From: Cyanobacteriota bacterium | GTDB lineage: Bacteria; Cyanobacteriota; Cyanobacteriia; PCC-6307; Cyanobiaceae | Direction: 5' to 3' | DNA: 42,721 nucleotides | NCBI GenBank assembly: GCA_026389335.1 | Contig: JAPLIB010000003.1 | Span: 1-42,721, forward strand | Shown: piece by piece, positions 18,036-25,513 of the stretch | How positions within the stretch are numbered: position 1 is the first letter of the stretch | How the letters are laid out: each line of letters begins with the position of its first letter | Position numbers and translations under genes: made by a program | The notes under the pieces: model-generated | What the model was told of the DNA's origin: nothing | Database searches by the model: none | Seen by the model: only the letters and a program-made list of their open reading frames with translations

Positions 18036-18512
18036 ATGGGCCAACCGCCACCAATCGCGGCGCCACCGTTCGCAGCGCCACCAATCGCAGCGTTGCTGCT
18101 CACCGTCCTGGGGGCAGGGGCGTTGGCCCAACCGCTGCCGGTGCGCGCCGGCGTGCTGGGACCGGTGCTGATGCTGCTGCGACCCCAGCTGGAACAGCGG
18201 CTGGCCGCCGCCTGCGTGACCGCCGCCGCTGGCGACGACCAGAACCTGGCCAGCCATCTGCAGGATCCCTGCCGCAAGCTGGCGGTGCCCACCAGCAAGT
18301 GCCTGATCGAGGAAACCGACAACAGCGGCCGTGGCCTCGGCGTGCTCAGCGAAATGCTGGGGGGCCGCTTCGGTGATGACAGCGAGGTGGTGGTGAAACG
18401 CTGCCTGGCCCGGCTGCTGGGCCTGCCGGCCGACAGCCTGCGGGAGGTGCCCTTGCAGGATCTGGCCCGACGCTTCGGCAATCGCAACCTGCTGCAGGGG
18501 AACAAGCCCTAA
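18036..18512 (+). CDS. Small secreted protein with repeat-bearing N-terminus, unknown function
   Basis: 158 residues, not recognised. The N-terminus carries three pentapeptide repeats (PPPIA, APPFA, APPIA) encoded by a 15-bp tandem repeat, followed by a hydrophobic core (ALLLTVLGAGALA) and a likely cleavage site before QPLPVRAG. The mature part has three cysteines (CVTAA, CRKLAV, KCLIEE) and a fourth near KRCLARLLG, so one or two disulfides are possible in the lumen or periplasm, which would suit the VKOR-thioredoxin enzyme of this genome. No basic n-region precedes the hydrophobic segment, so a membrane anchor is also possible. Its stop overlaps the RibD_C stop on the other strand (18509-18512). 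Confidence 0.65.
   Translation: MGQPPPIAAPPFAAPPIAALLLTVLGAGALAQPLPVRAGVLGPVLMLLRPQLEQRLAAACVTAAAGDDQNLASHLQDPCRKLAVPTSKCLIEETDNSGRGLGVLSEMLGGRFGDDSEVVVKRCLARLLGLPADSLREVPLQDLARRFGNRNLLQGNKP
18045..18089 (+). repeat. 15-bp tandem repeat, three units, in the N-terminus of the secreted protein
   Basis: Units 18045-18059, 18060-18074 and 18075-18089 follow the pattern gCGCCACCAATCGCA with few changes and encode PPPIA, APPFA, APPIA. In frame, so copy-number change would lengthen the segment before the hydrophobic core without a frameshift. Confidence 0.85.
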
Positions 18513-19246
18513 GGCCGGCGGTAGCGCACCAGCAGTTCCTCCCCCAGCAGCGGCCGTTGCTCCACCAGGCGCCAGCCACTCTGGCTGGCCAGATCGAGCC
18601 GGGCGGCCGCCCCGAGCCAGCTGTGGGGGCCGCCCAGCAGCCGGGGGCAGAGGGTGAGCTGCAGCTCATCCAGCAGATTTTCAGCCAGCAGGCTGCTCGC
18701 CAGGCTGGCGCCACCGAGCACCACCAGCCGCCCCAAGCCGGCCGCCTTCAGCTGCGCCAGGGCGCTGTTCCAGTCAGGGCCAGCCCACTGGCGAGCAAAG
18801 CCCGGAGACGGCGGACCCCCCTCCGACGGGGGCGACGGCAGACTCCGTTGCCGAGACGGCTCCGGCTGCAGGGCCCCATCCAGAGACGTGGCCGCGGCAA
18901 CGAACGCGGGAACATCGAGCAGCAACAGGCCCCGCTGCAGCGGCTGCTGGAAAAAGGGCAGCGTCGCTGGCAGCAGGCCGCTGCGGCTCACCACGATCGC
19001 CAGCGGCTGGGGGGCAAGGCCAGCGGCGCTCCGCTGAGCCAGCAGCTCGGGCCGATGGATCAGGCAGCTGCTGCCGTGCAGCCGCAGGGTCTGGGCCCCG
19101 AGCAGCACCGCATCGGCCCAGGCCAGGGCTTCTTCGAGCACCTGGCGATCGCCGGCGCCACCGAGCTGGGCCGCACCGCCCTCAGCCGGTGCCAGCCGAC
19201 CATCGAGGCTGATGGCCAGCACCAGCCGCAGCTCCGGGCGACTCAA
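18509..19246 (-). CDS. RibD_C (dihydrofolate reductase-like) family reductase
   Basis: 245-residue NADPH-dependent reductase-type protein resembling the C-terminal domain of RibD (5-amino-6-ribosylaminouracil reductase), without the deaminase domain. Seen: LRLVLAISLDGRLAPAEG at the N-terminus, DAVLLGAQTLR, and GRLVVLGGASLASSLL plus LDELQLTLCPRLLGG, typical of the fold. About 28 residues (near 125-152, Pro/Ser/Gly-rich) appear inserted. The start is TTG 19246, which overlaps the stop of the double PTPS gene (TTGA, 19243-19246), so it is translated with that gene. That coupling suggests a reduced pterin rather than riboflavin as substrate, but this is inference. Confidence 0.78.
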   Translation of the reverse strand: MSRPELRLVLAISLDGRLAPAEGGAAQLGGAGDRQVLEEALAWADAVLLGAQTLRLHGSSCLIHRPELLAQRSAAGLAPQPLAIVVSRSGLLPATLPFFQQPLQRGLLLLDVPAFVAAATSLDGALQPEPSRQRSLPSPPSEGGPPSPGFARQWAGPDWNSALAQLKAAGLGRLVVLGGASLASSLLAENLLDELQLTLCPRLLGGPHSWLGAAARLDLASQSGWRLVEQRPLLGEELLVRYRRP

Positions 19247-20283
19247 GCGCTGGCGAGGGCCTCCAGGGCCGGCGGCACCATCTCCAGCTGGGCCGTTTCG
19301 GCGAACACCTCGGCGGCGTTGTTGGGGCTCTCCTGCAGGCGCACCTTGTGCAGCCTGGCGCCGGTGGCAGCGATCGGCGCCGCCAGCAGATCGGCGATGT
19401 GCAGGGCGATGTTCTCGGCGGTGGGCACGCAGGCGGCGAAATGGTCCACGTCCTTGTTGAGGAAGGTGTGATCAAAGGGCTCCACCACCAGCTCCTCCAC
19501 CAGCTGCTGCAGCACCGCCAGATCGCAGACCATGCCGGTGCGGGCGTCGATCGGGCCGCGCACGGTGACATCCAGCAGATAGTTGTGGCCATGGCCGTGG
19601 GGCCGGGCGCACTTGCCGTAGATCGCCTCGTTTTCCACCTGGCTGAGTTCGGGCCTGGCCAGCCGGTGGGCAGCGGCGAAATGGCTGCGGATCGTGAGGA
19701 AGGCGTCCATGGGATTGAGGTGGGGACCGCTGAGCACATCGGCCCAGAGCTTGGGGTGTTCGTAAAGGCGAATGCCCATCACGGGCAAGTGGGGCGTGAG
19801 CCGATCCCGGATCGCCAGGGCCAGCGCCTCGGTGGTGGGCAGCCGGCCCTCGGGGCGGCTGAGGTCGAACTCGGGCCAGATCCCATTGAGAAAGCGGAAA
19901 TCGAGGGGCTCGGTGATCTCGCGGCGGATGGCGTGCTTCACCTCCGAAAGGTTGAGCACCATGCCATCGGCATCGAGGGCACCCCCCATGGCGACGATCA
20001 GCTCGTAGTTGTGCCCATGACCGGGCGCGATGCTGCAGGGACCGAAGCGGGCCTGGTTCTCGCCATCACTGAGCTCAGGCAGGCGGTAGAGATGGCTGGC
20101 GCTGAACACGGCCTTACGGGTGATCAGGCAGCGGCGCCCCCGACCATGGGGAGCCGCTGCCGACGCGGCTGGGCCCGGTGGCGCCGAGCACGGGGTGGCA
20201 GGGGCCAGGGAGTCGCCAGGTGGGGCTTCGGGTGGCGGGGCGGCTGGAGCCTGGGGCGGCGCCTTCAAGCCTGCGGGGGTCAT
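19243..20283 (-). CDS. Tandem-domain 6-pyruvoyl/6-carboxy-tetrahydropterin synthase
   Basis: 346 residues: a Pro/Ala-rich leader (1-50) and two PTPS/QueD domains. These enzymes convert dihydroneopterin triphosphate to a 6-substituted tetrahydropterin (biopterin, cyanopterin or queuosine-precursor routes). Domain 1 (about 53-180) keeps the zinc ligands His64, His89 and His91 and the Cys83 position, but where the family has a catalytic Asp-His pair it reads PLDFRF (Asp128-Phe129). Domain 2 (about 195-330) keeps Cys225 (GKCARPHGHGHNY), His231, His233, Asp271-His272 (PFDHTF) and the pterin-anchoring Glu (LQESPNN). So domain 2 looks fully active and domain 1 impaired. Starts 42 bp from aroK, divergent. 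No symbol assigned because QueD versus PTPS activity is not decided. Confidence 0.85.
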   Translation of the reverse strand: MTPAGLKAPPQAPAAPPPEAPPGDSLAPATPCSAPPGPAASAAAPHGRGRRCLITRKAVFSASHLYRLPELSDGENQARFGPCSIAPGHGHNYELIVAMGGALDADGMVLNLSEVKHAIRREITEPLDFRFLNGIWPEFDLSRPEGRLPTTEALALAIRDRLTPHLPVMGIRLYEHPKLWADVLSGPHLNPMDAFLTIRSHFAAAHRLARPELSQVENEAIYGKCARPHGHGHNYLLDVTVRGPIDARTGMVCDLAVLQQLVEELVVEPFDHTFLNKDVDHFAACVPTAENIALHIADLLAAPIAATGARLHKVRLQESPNNAAEVFAETAQLEMVPPALEALASA

Positions 20284-20325
20284 GGCCCAGGTCCAGGGCG
20301 CTCCATCCTAGAAACGGAGCCTGAA

Positions 20326-20979
20326 ATGCCGTCGATCGCTGCCATGGCTGCGGCCTCCCCCTCTGCAGGCGAACTGGCCCGGCGGCTGCAGGGTCTCAAC
20401 CTCTATCTGGTCGGCATGATGGGGGCCGGCAAGAGCGCGGTGGGTCGCCCCCTGGCCGAAGCCCTGGGCTATCGCTTCATCGACGCCGACAGCGTCATCG
20501 AACAGACCGCCGGCCGCTCCATCGCCGAGATCTTCGCCAGCGACGGCGAAACCGGCTTCCGCGACCTGGAAACCGCCGTGCTCGATTCGATCGCCCACTG
20601 GCATTCCCTGGTGGTGGCCACCGGCGGCGGCGTGGTCAGTCGGCCGCGCAATTGGGGCCATCTGCAGCAGGGGGTGGTGATCTGGCTGGATGCACCGCAG
20701 GAGCTGCTGCTGGCACGCCTGATCGCCGATCCCACCGTCCGCCCGCTGCTGGCCCAGGCTGAGCCGGCGGAGCGGCTGGCCGCCCTGCTGGCGGAGCGCC
20801 GCCCCCTCTACGGGCAGGCCGACCTGACGGTGGCGCAACAGGCTGGCGAATCGCCCAGCCAGATCGCCCAGCGACTGCTGGAGGGCCTGCCTCGAATCCT
20901 GCGGCAGCGCCAGCAGGCCCCTGGTGCTCCTGCCCAGCTGCGGGACAGCGACGGCCAGCCCACGGCAAGCCTCAACTAG
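20326..20979 (+). CDS. aroK: Shikimate kinase AroK
   Basis: 217-residue cytoplasmic kinase that phosphorylates shikimate with ATP in the chorismate (aromatic amino acid) pathway. Walker A GMMGAGKS at 30-37, shikimate-binding FIDAD at 51-55, GETGFRDLE, the ATGGGVVSR segment, and the lid region DPTVRPLL are all present. ATG 20326 has GGAG at 20316-20319 six bases upstream, which decides the start over the internal ATG at 20344. The C-terminal 30 residues beyond the kinase core are Gln/Pro-rich. Divergent from the double PTPS gene; the 42-bp gap must hold both promoters or they lie inside the genes. Confidence 0.95.
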   Translation: MPSIAAMAAASPSAGELARRLQGLNLYLVGMMGAGKSAVGRPLAEALGYRFIDADSVIEQTAGRSIAEIFASDGETGFRDLETAVLDSIAHWHSLVVATGGGVVSRPRNWGHLQQGVVIWLDAPQELLLARLIADPTVRPLLAQAEPAERLAALLAERRPLYGQADLTVAQQAGESPSQIAQRLLEGLPRILRQRQQAPGAPAQLRDSDGQPTASLN

Positions 20980-21147
20980 GTTGCCAAAATCAGCTCTTGA
21001 TTACGCAGAAGACTCCCTGGCGTGCTGATCCCATACAGGGAAGGTCCGTGTCGCAGCTGAGTCGGCCCAGCCCAGCCAACCGGGCCGGAGCACGCGGTAA
21101 AGGCTGGTCTGACGGAGATCACCGGCTGAGCAGCGGCCCCCTTGGCC

Positions 21148-21414
21148 TCACGCCCCGGGTGGCTCCAGTCGCACCGCGAACCACTGCACCGTGCGCCCCG
21201 GCTCCAGTTCCAGCTCACAGGCGGTGTCGAGCAGGCGCTCCGCCTGGGCCGCCGGTCCAGCCAGGCCCGCCAGATCGGCGGGGGGGTGATCGAGGCGGCC
21301 CAGCTGCTCCATCAGCCACAGGCGCGTCTCCGCCGCCGTGAGGATGCGTTCTGCGGCCGCGGCCGGTTCCAGCACCACGTAATGATCGAGCTCCCGCAGC
21401 AGGGGATCGGACAT
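21148..21414 (-). CDS. CRR7-like (chlororespiratory reduction 7) protein
   Basis: 88-residue protein resembling the CRR7 family, whose plant member is needed for assembly of the chloroplast NDH complex. Seen: HYVVLEPAAAAERILTAAETRLWLMEQL, then QAERLLDTACELELEPGRTVQWFAVRLE; the CELE...PG...QW.AVRLE ending is the characteristic part. Cytoplasmic or peripheral at thylakoids, no signal peptide. Its ATG overlaps the ATG of the divergent DUF6816-like gene in the palindrome CATG (21412-21415). NdhO lies elsewhere in this window, so both would serve NDH-1. Family call from memory of the pattern. Confidence 0.68.
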   Translation of the reverse strand: MSDPLLRELDHYVVLEPAAAAERILTAAETRLWLMEQLGRLDHPPADLAGLAGPAAQAERLLDTACELELEPGRTVQWFAVRLEPPGA

Positions 21415-22156
21415 GACTCATTGCCGGCAGAACGCCATCCTGGCGCTCCTGATCAGCGTCCTGGTGCTGCTGCTGCCCGCAGCCGGCCCCAGCGGATCGC
21501 GGGCCGAGGCGCTGACGACAAGCGGCACCCTTGGCCAGCGACTGGGACAGTGGCCCGAATGGCACCTACCGGCCCCCCTGCCCCGGGCCAGCCAGCGTGA
21601 TCTGGCCTGGCCCGGCTGGTTCGCCGGTGAGTGGCAGGTGCGCAGCAAGGTGCTGCCGGACGGCCGGATCGGCGCCGAGCCAGCAGCAGCCGGCGACCTG
21701 GTCTGGCGCGTGCGCTTCCGCCCTGATGGTCGGGGCGGCGCCGTGGCGGATCGGGCCTTCAATGCCCGATCCGTCGGCCAGGCGCTGCTGGGAGACCAGT
21801 TGCTGGCGGTGCAGGACGATCCGGCCCATCCCAATCGCCAGTTGAGCCGCCTCAGCGGCGAGCGCCTGCTGGAATCCACCGTGCTCGCCCGCGCCGCCGA
21901 GACACCAACTCCCACCTGCTTTCTGAACGACGAACTGAGCCTGCAGGTGTTGCACCGCTCCGGCCAGGAGCCCCGCGTCAGCCAGGTGGAAACCCTGGGC
22001 CGCTGGCAGCGGCGCGCCGATGGCGGCATCGACGGCGAGCAATGGCAGGCCAGCTACCCGTCACCAGCGGCGGGGCTGCTGGCGATCCCCGTGGCCACGG
22101 ATCATCTGCAGCTCAAGCTTGACCCACTTCCGCCAGGATCCGATCCCGCCAGGTGA
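21413..22156 (+). CDS. Secreted/lumenal protein resembling DUF6816
   Basis: 247 residues. Signal peptide (AILALLISVLVLLLPAAGPSGSRAEA) and a mature globular part starting PEWHLPAPL... with DLAWPGWFAGEWQVRSKV, a pattern I associate with DUF6816 proteins of cyanobacteria and plastids. A later stretch TPTCFLNDELSLQVLHRSG carries a single Cys. Function unknown; lumenal or periplasmic. The ATG at 21413 is the only start that keeps the signal peptide intact and it overlaps the start codon of the divergent CRR7-like gene. The 3' end overlaps the GST gene on the other strand by 44 bp. Confidence 0.6.
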   Translation: MTHCRQNAILALLISVLVLLLPAAGPSGSRAEALTTSGTLGQRLGQWPEWHLPAPLPRASQRDLAWPGWFAGEWQVRSKVLPDGRIGAEPAAAGDLVWRVRFRPDGRGGAVADRAFNARSVGQALLGDQLLAVQDDPAHPNRQLSRLSGERLLESTVLARAAETPTPTCFLNDELSLQVLHRSGQEPRVSQVETLGRWQRRADGGIDGEQWQASYPSPAAGLLAIPVATDHLQLKLDPLPPGSDPAR

Positions 22157-22832
22157 ACAGTCCCGCCAGCAGGGGATTATCGGCGATCCCTTCAACCCCG
22201 AGACCGGCAAGCGGGGCGCCGGCGCTGGCGGGGAACTTCAGCAGGCTGAGCTGGGCCGCCACGGCCAGATCCGCCAGGCTGAGGACCTCGCCTTCGAGAT
22301 AGGGGCGATCGGCTGTGAGCAGGGCCAGCTGCTCGAGGTTGCGGCGCAGTTGGCGGGCTTCGCAGGGACCGATCACCTCGCTCACCGCCTCGCTCAGCGG
22401 TGCCATCACCCCGCCGGGGAGAGCACCCACCAGGCGCCGCAGCGGTGATGGCGTGGTGTCGGGCAGCAGGGCCGTGCGCAGCACCGGATTGACGGCCGCC
22501 GCCTGCAGCAGGGCTAACCGGGCACCACTGGCCAGGGCCGTATCGGCCCAGTCCTCGAGCAGCAGCACCCGGGCCCGGGCCTGGGGATCACTCGGCAGCA
22601 GCGCCGGAATCGGATGGCGGGCCTCCAGATGCAGGGCAATCGCCGTGGAATCGGCAATCACCTCGCCGCCATCCACCAGCACCGGCACCTGGCGCTGGCC
22701 GGAGAGGCGAAACACCTCCAGTTGTCCTAACCCTGGAGTGACCTCCACGAGGGTGACCTGGAGGCCTTTGAGGGCCAGGATCAACCTCACCTTTTCGCAG
22801 AAGGCCGAATGCCTGAACTGATGCAGCTCCAT
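22113..22832 (-). CDS. Glutathione S-transferase family protein
   Basis: 239-residue cytoplasmic protein with an N-terminal thioredoxin-like GST domain (MELHQFRHSAFCEKVRLILALKG, then RQVPVLVDGGEVIADSTAIALHLE, which includes the cis-Pro and glutathione-binding DS) and an all-helical C-terminal domain (about 90-235, with PYLEGEVLSLADLAVAAQL). The Ser10/Cys13 region at the N-terminus fits a Ser- or Cys-type GST. Reaction unknown: detoxification or a biosynthetic isomerase. The ATG at 22832 is preferred; the open frame extends to a TTG at 22838. Divergent from the DUF751 gene (78 bp). Confidence 0.88.
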   Translation of the reverse strand: MELHQFRHSAFCEKVRLILALKGLQVTLVEVTPGLGQLEVFRLSGQRQVPVLVDGGEVIADSTAIALHLEARHPIPALLPSDPQARARVLLLEDWADTALASGARLALLQAAAVNPVLRTALLPDTTPSPLRRLVGALPGGVMAPLSEAVSEVIGPCEARQLRRNLEQLALLTADRPYLEGEVLSLADLAVAAQLSLLKFPASAGAPLAGLGVEGIADNPLLAGLFTWRDRILAEVGQA

Positions 22833-22909
22833 CGTCAACGGGGGACTCTGCGGTGCGGGCCTTTGGGCGGCAGAGTAGCGGGCATCTGTACCGAGAGGTT
22901 GCCGCCGCG

Positions 22910-23116
22910 ATGAAGGACTTTTTCCTGAACGTGACGCGCTACCCGCGCTATCTGGTGGCCTTTGGCCTCGGGGTGTTCAACTCGGTGCTGGAACCGCTGG
23001 TGAGCCGGCTGAGCAATCCGGTGACGGCCGTGGCCCTGGTGGGTGCCCTGGTGAGTGGCGTGTTGAGCATGGGGCTGGTGCTGCATGCGATGGTGAATCC
23101 AGCACCGCTGGCATAG
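22910..23116 (+). CDS. DUF751 (Ycf33-like) small membrane protein
   Basis: 68-residue protein of DUF751, conserved in cyanobacteria and some plastids. Sequence begins [30 protein letters not shown] and carries two hydrophobic helices (about 14-30 and 38-60). Function unknown. The frame is open to 22853 but the ATG at 22910 matches the family start. Only two bases separate its stop from the rbfA ATG, so it heads the plus-strand operon DUF751-rbfA-GH3-GT2/TPR-hemD; DUF751 next to rbfA is a recurrent cyanobacterial arrangement. Confidence 0.85.
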   Translation: MKDFFLNVTRYPRYLVAFGLGVFNSVLEPLVSRLSNPVTAVALVGALVSGVLSMGLVLHAMVNPAPLA

Positions 23117-23118
23117 GC

Positions 23119-23733
23119 ATGGCACAGGGCCGACGGGTGGAGCGCATGGCGGCCTTGATCCGCCGCGAGGTCAGCGAACTGCTGATCAACGGCATCAAGG
23201 ATGAACGGGTCCACAACGGCATGGTGAGCATCACCCATGCCGATGTGGCCGGTGATCTGCAGCACTGCCGCATCTTCGTGAGCGTGCTGGGCAGCGAGGA
23301 AGATCGCCAGCTGGTGCTGGCTGGCCTCAAGGCGGCCGCGCCCTACGTGAAGGGGGAACTGGGGCGCCGCCTGAAGATGCGCCGCACCCCCGAGGTGGTG
23401 TTCCTGCTGGACAAGGGCCTGGAGCGAGGCACGACGGTGCTGGGCCTGCTCGGCCGGCTCGAAACGGAACGGATCAGCCGCGGGGAGGTGCCGGAAGGCA
23501 CCGGTACGGAGGGGAGCGATACGGAGGGGACCGATACGGAAGGGGAGGGCGATGACGAGGACGCTGACAAGGGCCTGGCTCCGGGCGCTGCCAGCGCCCC
23601 CCCCACCAGCGCAGTCACCGCCATTGGGGCGGAAGCCGAAAGCCTGAACGCAGGCCTGGAGGGCCGGCACGAGGCTGAGACCCCTGGAGCTGGCTCTGGC
23701 GCTGCCGCAGGCGATCAAACCAATGGCGACTGA
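23119..23733 (+). CDS. rbfA: Ribosome-binding factor A with long acidic tail
   Basis: 204-residue protein; the first 115 residues are a standard RbfA, a KH-type 30S maturation factor needed for 16S rRNA 5'-end processing and cold adaptation ([52 protein letters not shown]). Residues beyond about 125 are an unusual Gly/Thr/Glu/Asp/Ala-rich tail, doubling the usual 120-135 length, and include a 15-bp tandem repeat ([15 protein letters not shown]). The tail is probably disordered. The last 11 bases overlap the GH3 gene start. Function of the core is secure; that of the tail is unknown. Confidence 0.93.
   Translation: MAQGRRVERMAALIRREVSELLINGIKDERVHNGMVSITHADVAGDLQHCRIFVSVLGSEEDRQLVLAGLKAAAPYVKGELGRRLKMRRTPEVVFLLDKGLERGTTVLGLLGRLETERISRGEVPEGTGTEGSDTEGTDTEGEGDDEDADKGLAPGAASAPPTSAVTAIGAEAESLNAGLEGRHEAETPGAGSGAAAGDQTNGD
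23497..23541 (+). repeat. 15-bp tandem repeat, three units, in the rbfA tail
   Basis: Units 23497-23511, 23512-23526 and 23527-23541 encode [10 protein letters not shown] and GTDTE; a partial fourth (GEG) follows. In frame and confined to the acidic tail after the RbfA core. Confidence 0.85.
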
Positions 23734-25513
23734 ACCCATGGACCTGCGCCAACGGGTGGCCCCGCTGCTGGTGGTGCGCGCCAGCGGCTACCTCAGCGAT
23801 GGCCAGCGCCGCTATCCGCGCTGGGAGCTGGCCAATGCCGAGCTGCAGCGCCTGTTGGCCGCAGGCGTGGGTGGGGTGATCCTGCTGGGGGCCAGTGCGG
23901 CCGAGCTGGGCCAGCGCACCCGCCAGCTGGCCAGCTGGAGTGCCCAGCCCCTGCTGCTCTGCGCCGACGTGGAGGAGGGGGTGGGCCAGCGTTTCGAAGG
24001 CGCCAGCTGGCTGGTGCCGCCCCTCGCCCTGGCCCGCATCCATGCCGTCGATCCCGCCGCCGCCCTGGCCCTGGCCGAGCGCTACGGCCGCTGCAGCGGC
24101 CGTGAGGCCCTGGCTCTGGGCCTGAACTGGGTGCTGGGCCCCGTCTGCGACGTCAACAACAACCCCGACAACCCGGTGATCAACGTGCGGGCCTGGGGGG
24201 AGGATCCAGCCACGGCCGGTACCCTGGCCGCGGCCTTTCTCGCCGGAGCCCAGGCAGAGGGGGTGATCTGCTGCGCCAAACACTTCCCCGGCCATGGCGA
24301 CACCAGCAGCGACTCCCATCTGGAGCTGCCCTTGCTGAACCACAGCCGCGAGCGGCTGGAACGCATTGAACTGCCCCCCTTCCGCCAGGCGATCGCCGCC
24401 GGTGTGGCCGCGGTGATGACGGCCCACCTGCTGCTGCCCAGCCTCGATCCCGAGCGGCCCGCCACCCTCTCGAACGCCGTGCTCACCAAGCTGCTGCGGC
24501 AGGAGCTGGGGTTCGACGGCCTGGTGGTCACCGATGCCCTGGTGATGGAGGCGATCAGCGGCCGCTACGGCGCCGGTGAAGCGGCGGTGCTGGCCCTGGA
24601 GGCCGGCGCCGATCTGGTGCTGATGCCCGCCGACGCCGATGCCGCCCTCGACGCGATCGTGGCGGCAGTCGCCGCAGGCCGCCTTAGTGACGAACGGATC
24701 GGGGCCAGCCTGGAGCGGCGGCGCCTCGCCCTGGATCGCTGCGGCCGTGCCGATCCCAGGCCCGCTTCCATAGCCGTGCGGGGATCACAACCCGATCGGA
24801 CGCCAGCACCGCCCATGGCGCCCGTTGCCCAGGATCCGGCCGGAGCCAGCGATCGATCTGGGTTCGAGTCGCCTGAGATCGACGGGATGGAGAGCGCAAC
24901 GGCCCTTTGCGGCCCCTCCGCGGGCGCTCCCCTGGGGGGCCTCAGCAACGGCCCCTCGCTGGACGATCAGGCCCTCGCCCTGGAGCTGGTGCGACGCAGC
25001 CTGGAGAGGCAGGGACCGCGCCTGAGCCCTGCGTCGCCGGCCGGTGGCGGCCTCAACCTGATCCGGGTGGACACGTTGCTGGGTTGCCCCTTCCTGTCGG
25101 CCACGGCGCCGGCCCTGGTGCTGCCGGCCGAGGCCGGCCTGAACCCCTGCCTGCTCGCTGGCCAGAGTCCTTCCCCCTGGAGCGAAGATCCCCAGGCGCC
25201 CCTGGCCCTGGAACGCCTGCCCCCCGGACCGGTGCTGCTGCAGCTGTTCGTGCGCGGCAACCCCTTCCGCGGCAGCGCCGGCGGCGGCCGGGAGCCCTGG
25301 GCCGCCGTGCTCAACCAGCTGCAGGCGGCCGGCCGCCTGGCGGGGCTGGCCGTCTACGGCAGCCCCTACCTCTGGCAGCAGCTGCAACCCCTGCTGGAGC
25401 CCTCGATCCCCGCCGCCTACAGCCCCGGCCAGATGCCCCTGGCTCAGAGCGAATTGCTGCGCAGCCTGGGGCTGGGGGCCACGGGCCTGAACGCCGAGGG
25501 TTTCACCAATTGA
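23723..25513 (+). CDS. Glycoside hydrolase family 3, NagZ-like
   Basis: 596-residue GH3 enzyme, most like beta-N-acetylglucosaminidases acting on peptidoglycan fragments. The catalytic barrel (about 1-340) has KHFPGHGDT at 186-194 followed by DSH, where Asp197-His199 matches the NagZ acid/base dyad, and [10 protein letters not shown] with nucleophile Asp271. Residues about 345-400 are a low-complexity Pro/Ala/Ser linker, then a C-terminal domain (about 410-590) that canonical short NagZ lacks. No signal peptide, which suits cytoplasmic muropeptide recycling. Starts at ATG 23723, inside the end of rbfA. Its TGA overlaps the next gene's TTG. Confidence 0.87.
   Translation: MATEPMDLRQRVAPLLVVRASGYLSDGQRRYPRWELANAELQRLLAAGVGGVILLGASAAELGQRTRQLASWSAQPLLLCADVEEGVGQRFEGASWLVPPLALARIHAVDPAAALALAERYGRCSGREALALGLNWVLGPVCDVNNNPDNPVINVRAWGEDPATAGTLAAAFLAGAQAEGVICCAKHFPGHGDTSSDSHLELPLLNHSRERLERIELPPFRQAIAAGVAAVMTAHLLLPSLDPERPATLSNAVLTKLLRQELGFDGLVVTDALVMEAISGRYGAGEAAVLALEAGADLVLMPADADAALDAIVAAVAAGRLSDERIGASLERRRLALDRCGRADPRPASIAVRGSQPDRTPAPPMAPVAQDPAGASDRSGFESPEIDGMESATALCGPSAGAPLGGLSNGPSLDDQALALELVRRSLERQGPRLSPASPAGGGLNLIRVDTLLGCPFLSATAPALVLPAEAGLNPCLLAGQSPSPWSEDPQAPLALERLPPGPVLLQLFVRGNPFRGSAGGGREPWAAVLNQLQAAGRLAGLAVYGSPYLWQQLQPLLEPSIPAAYSPGQMPLAQSELLRSLGLGATGLNAEGFTN

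Noticed and set aside
20980-21147. Structured RNA between aroK and the CRR7-like gene
   Set aside because: The stretch is GC-rich with some complementary words but matches no SRP RNA, tmRNA, RNase P or riboswitch core that I know.
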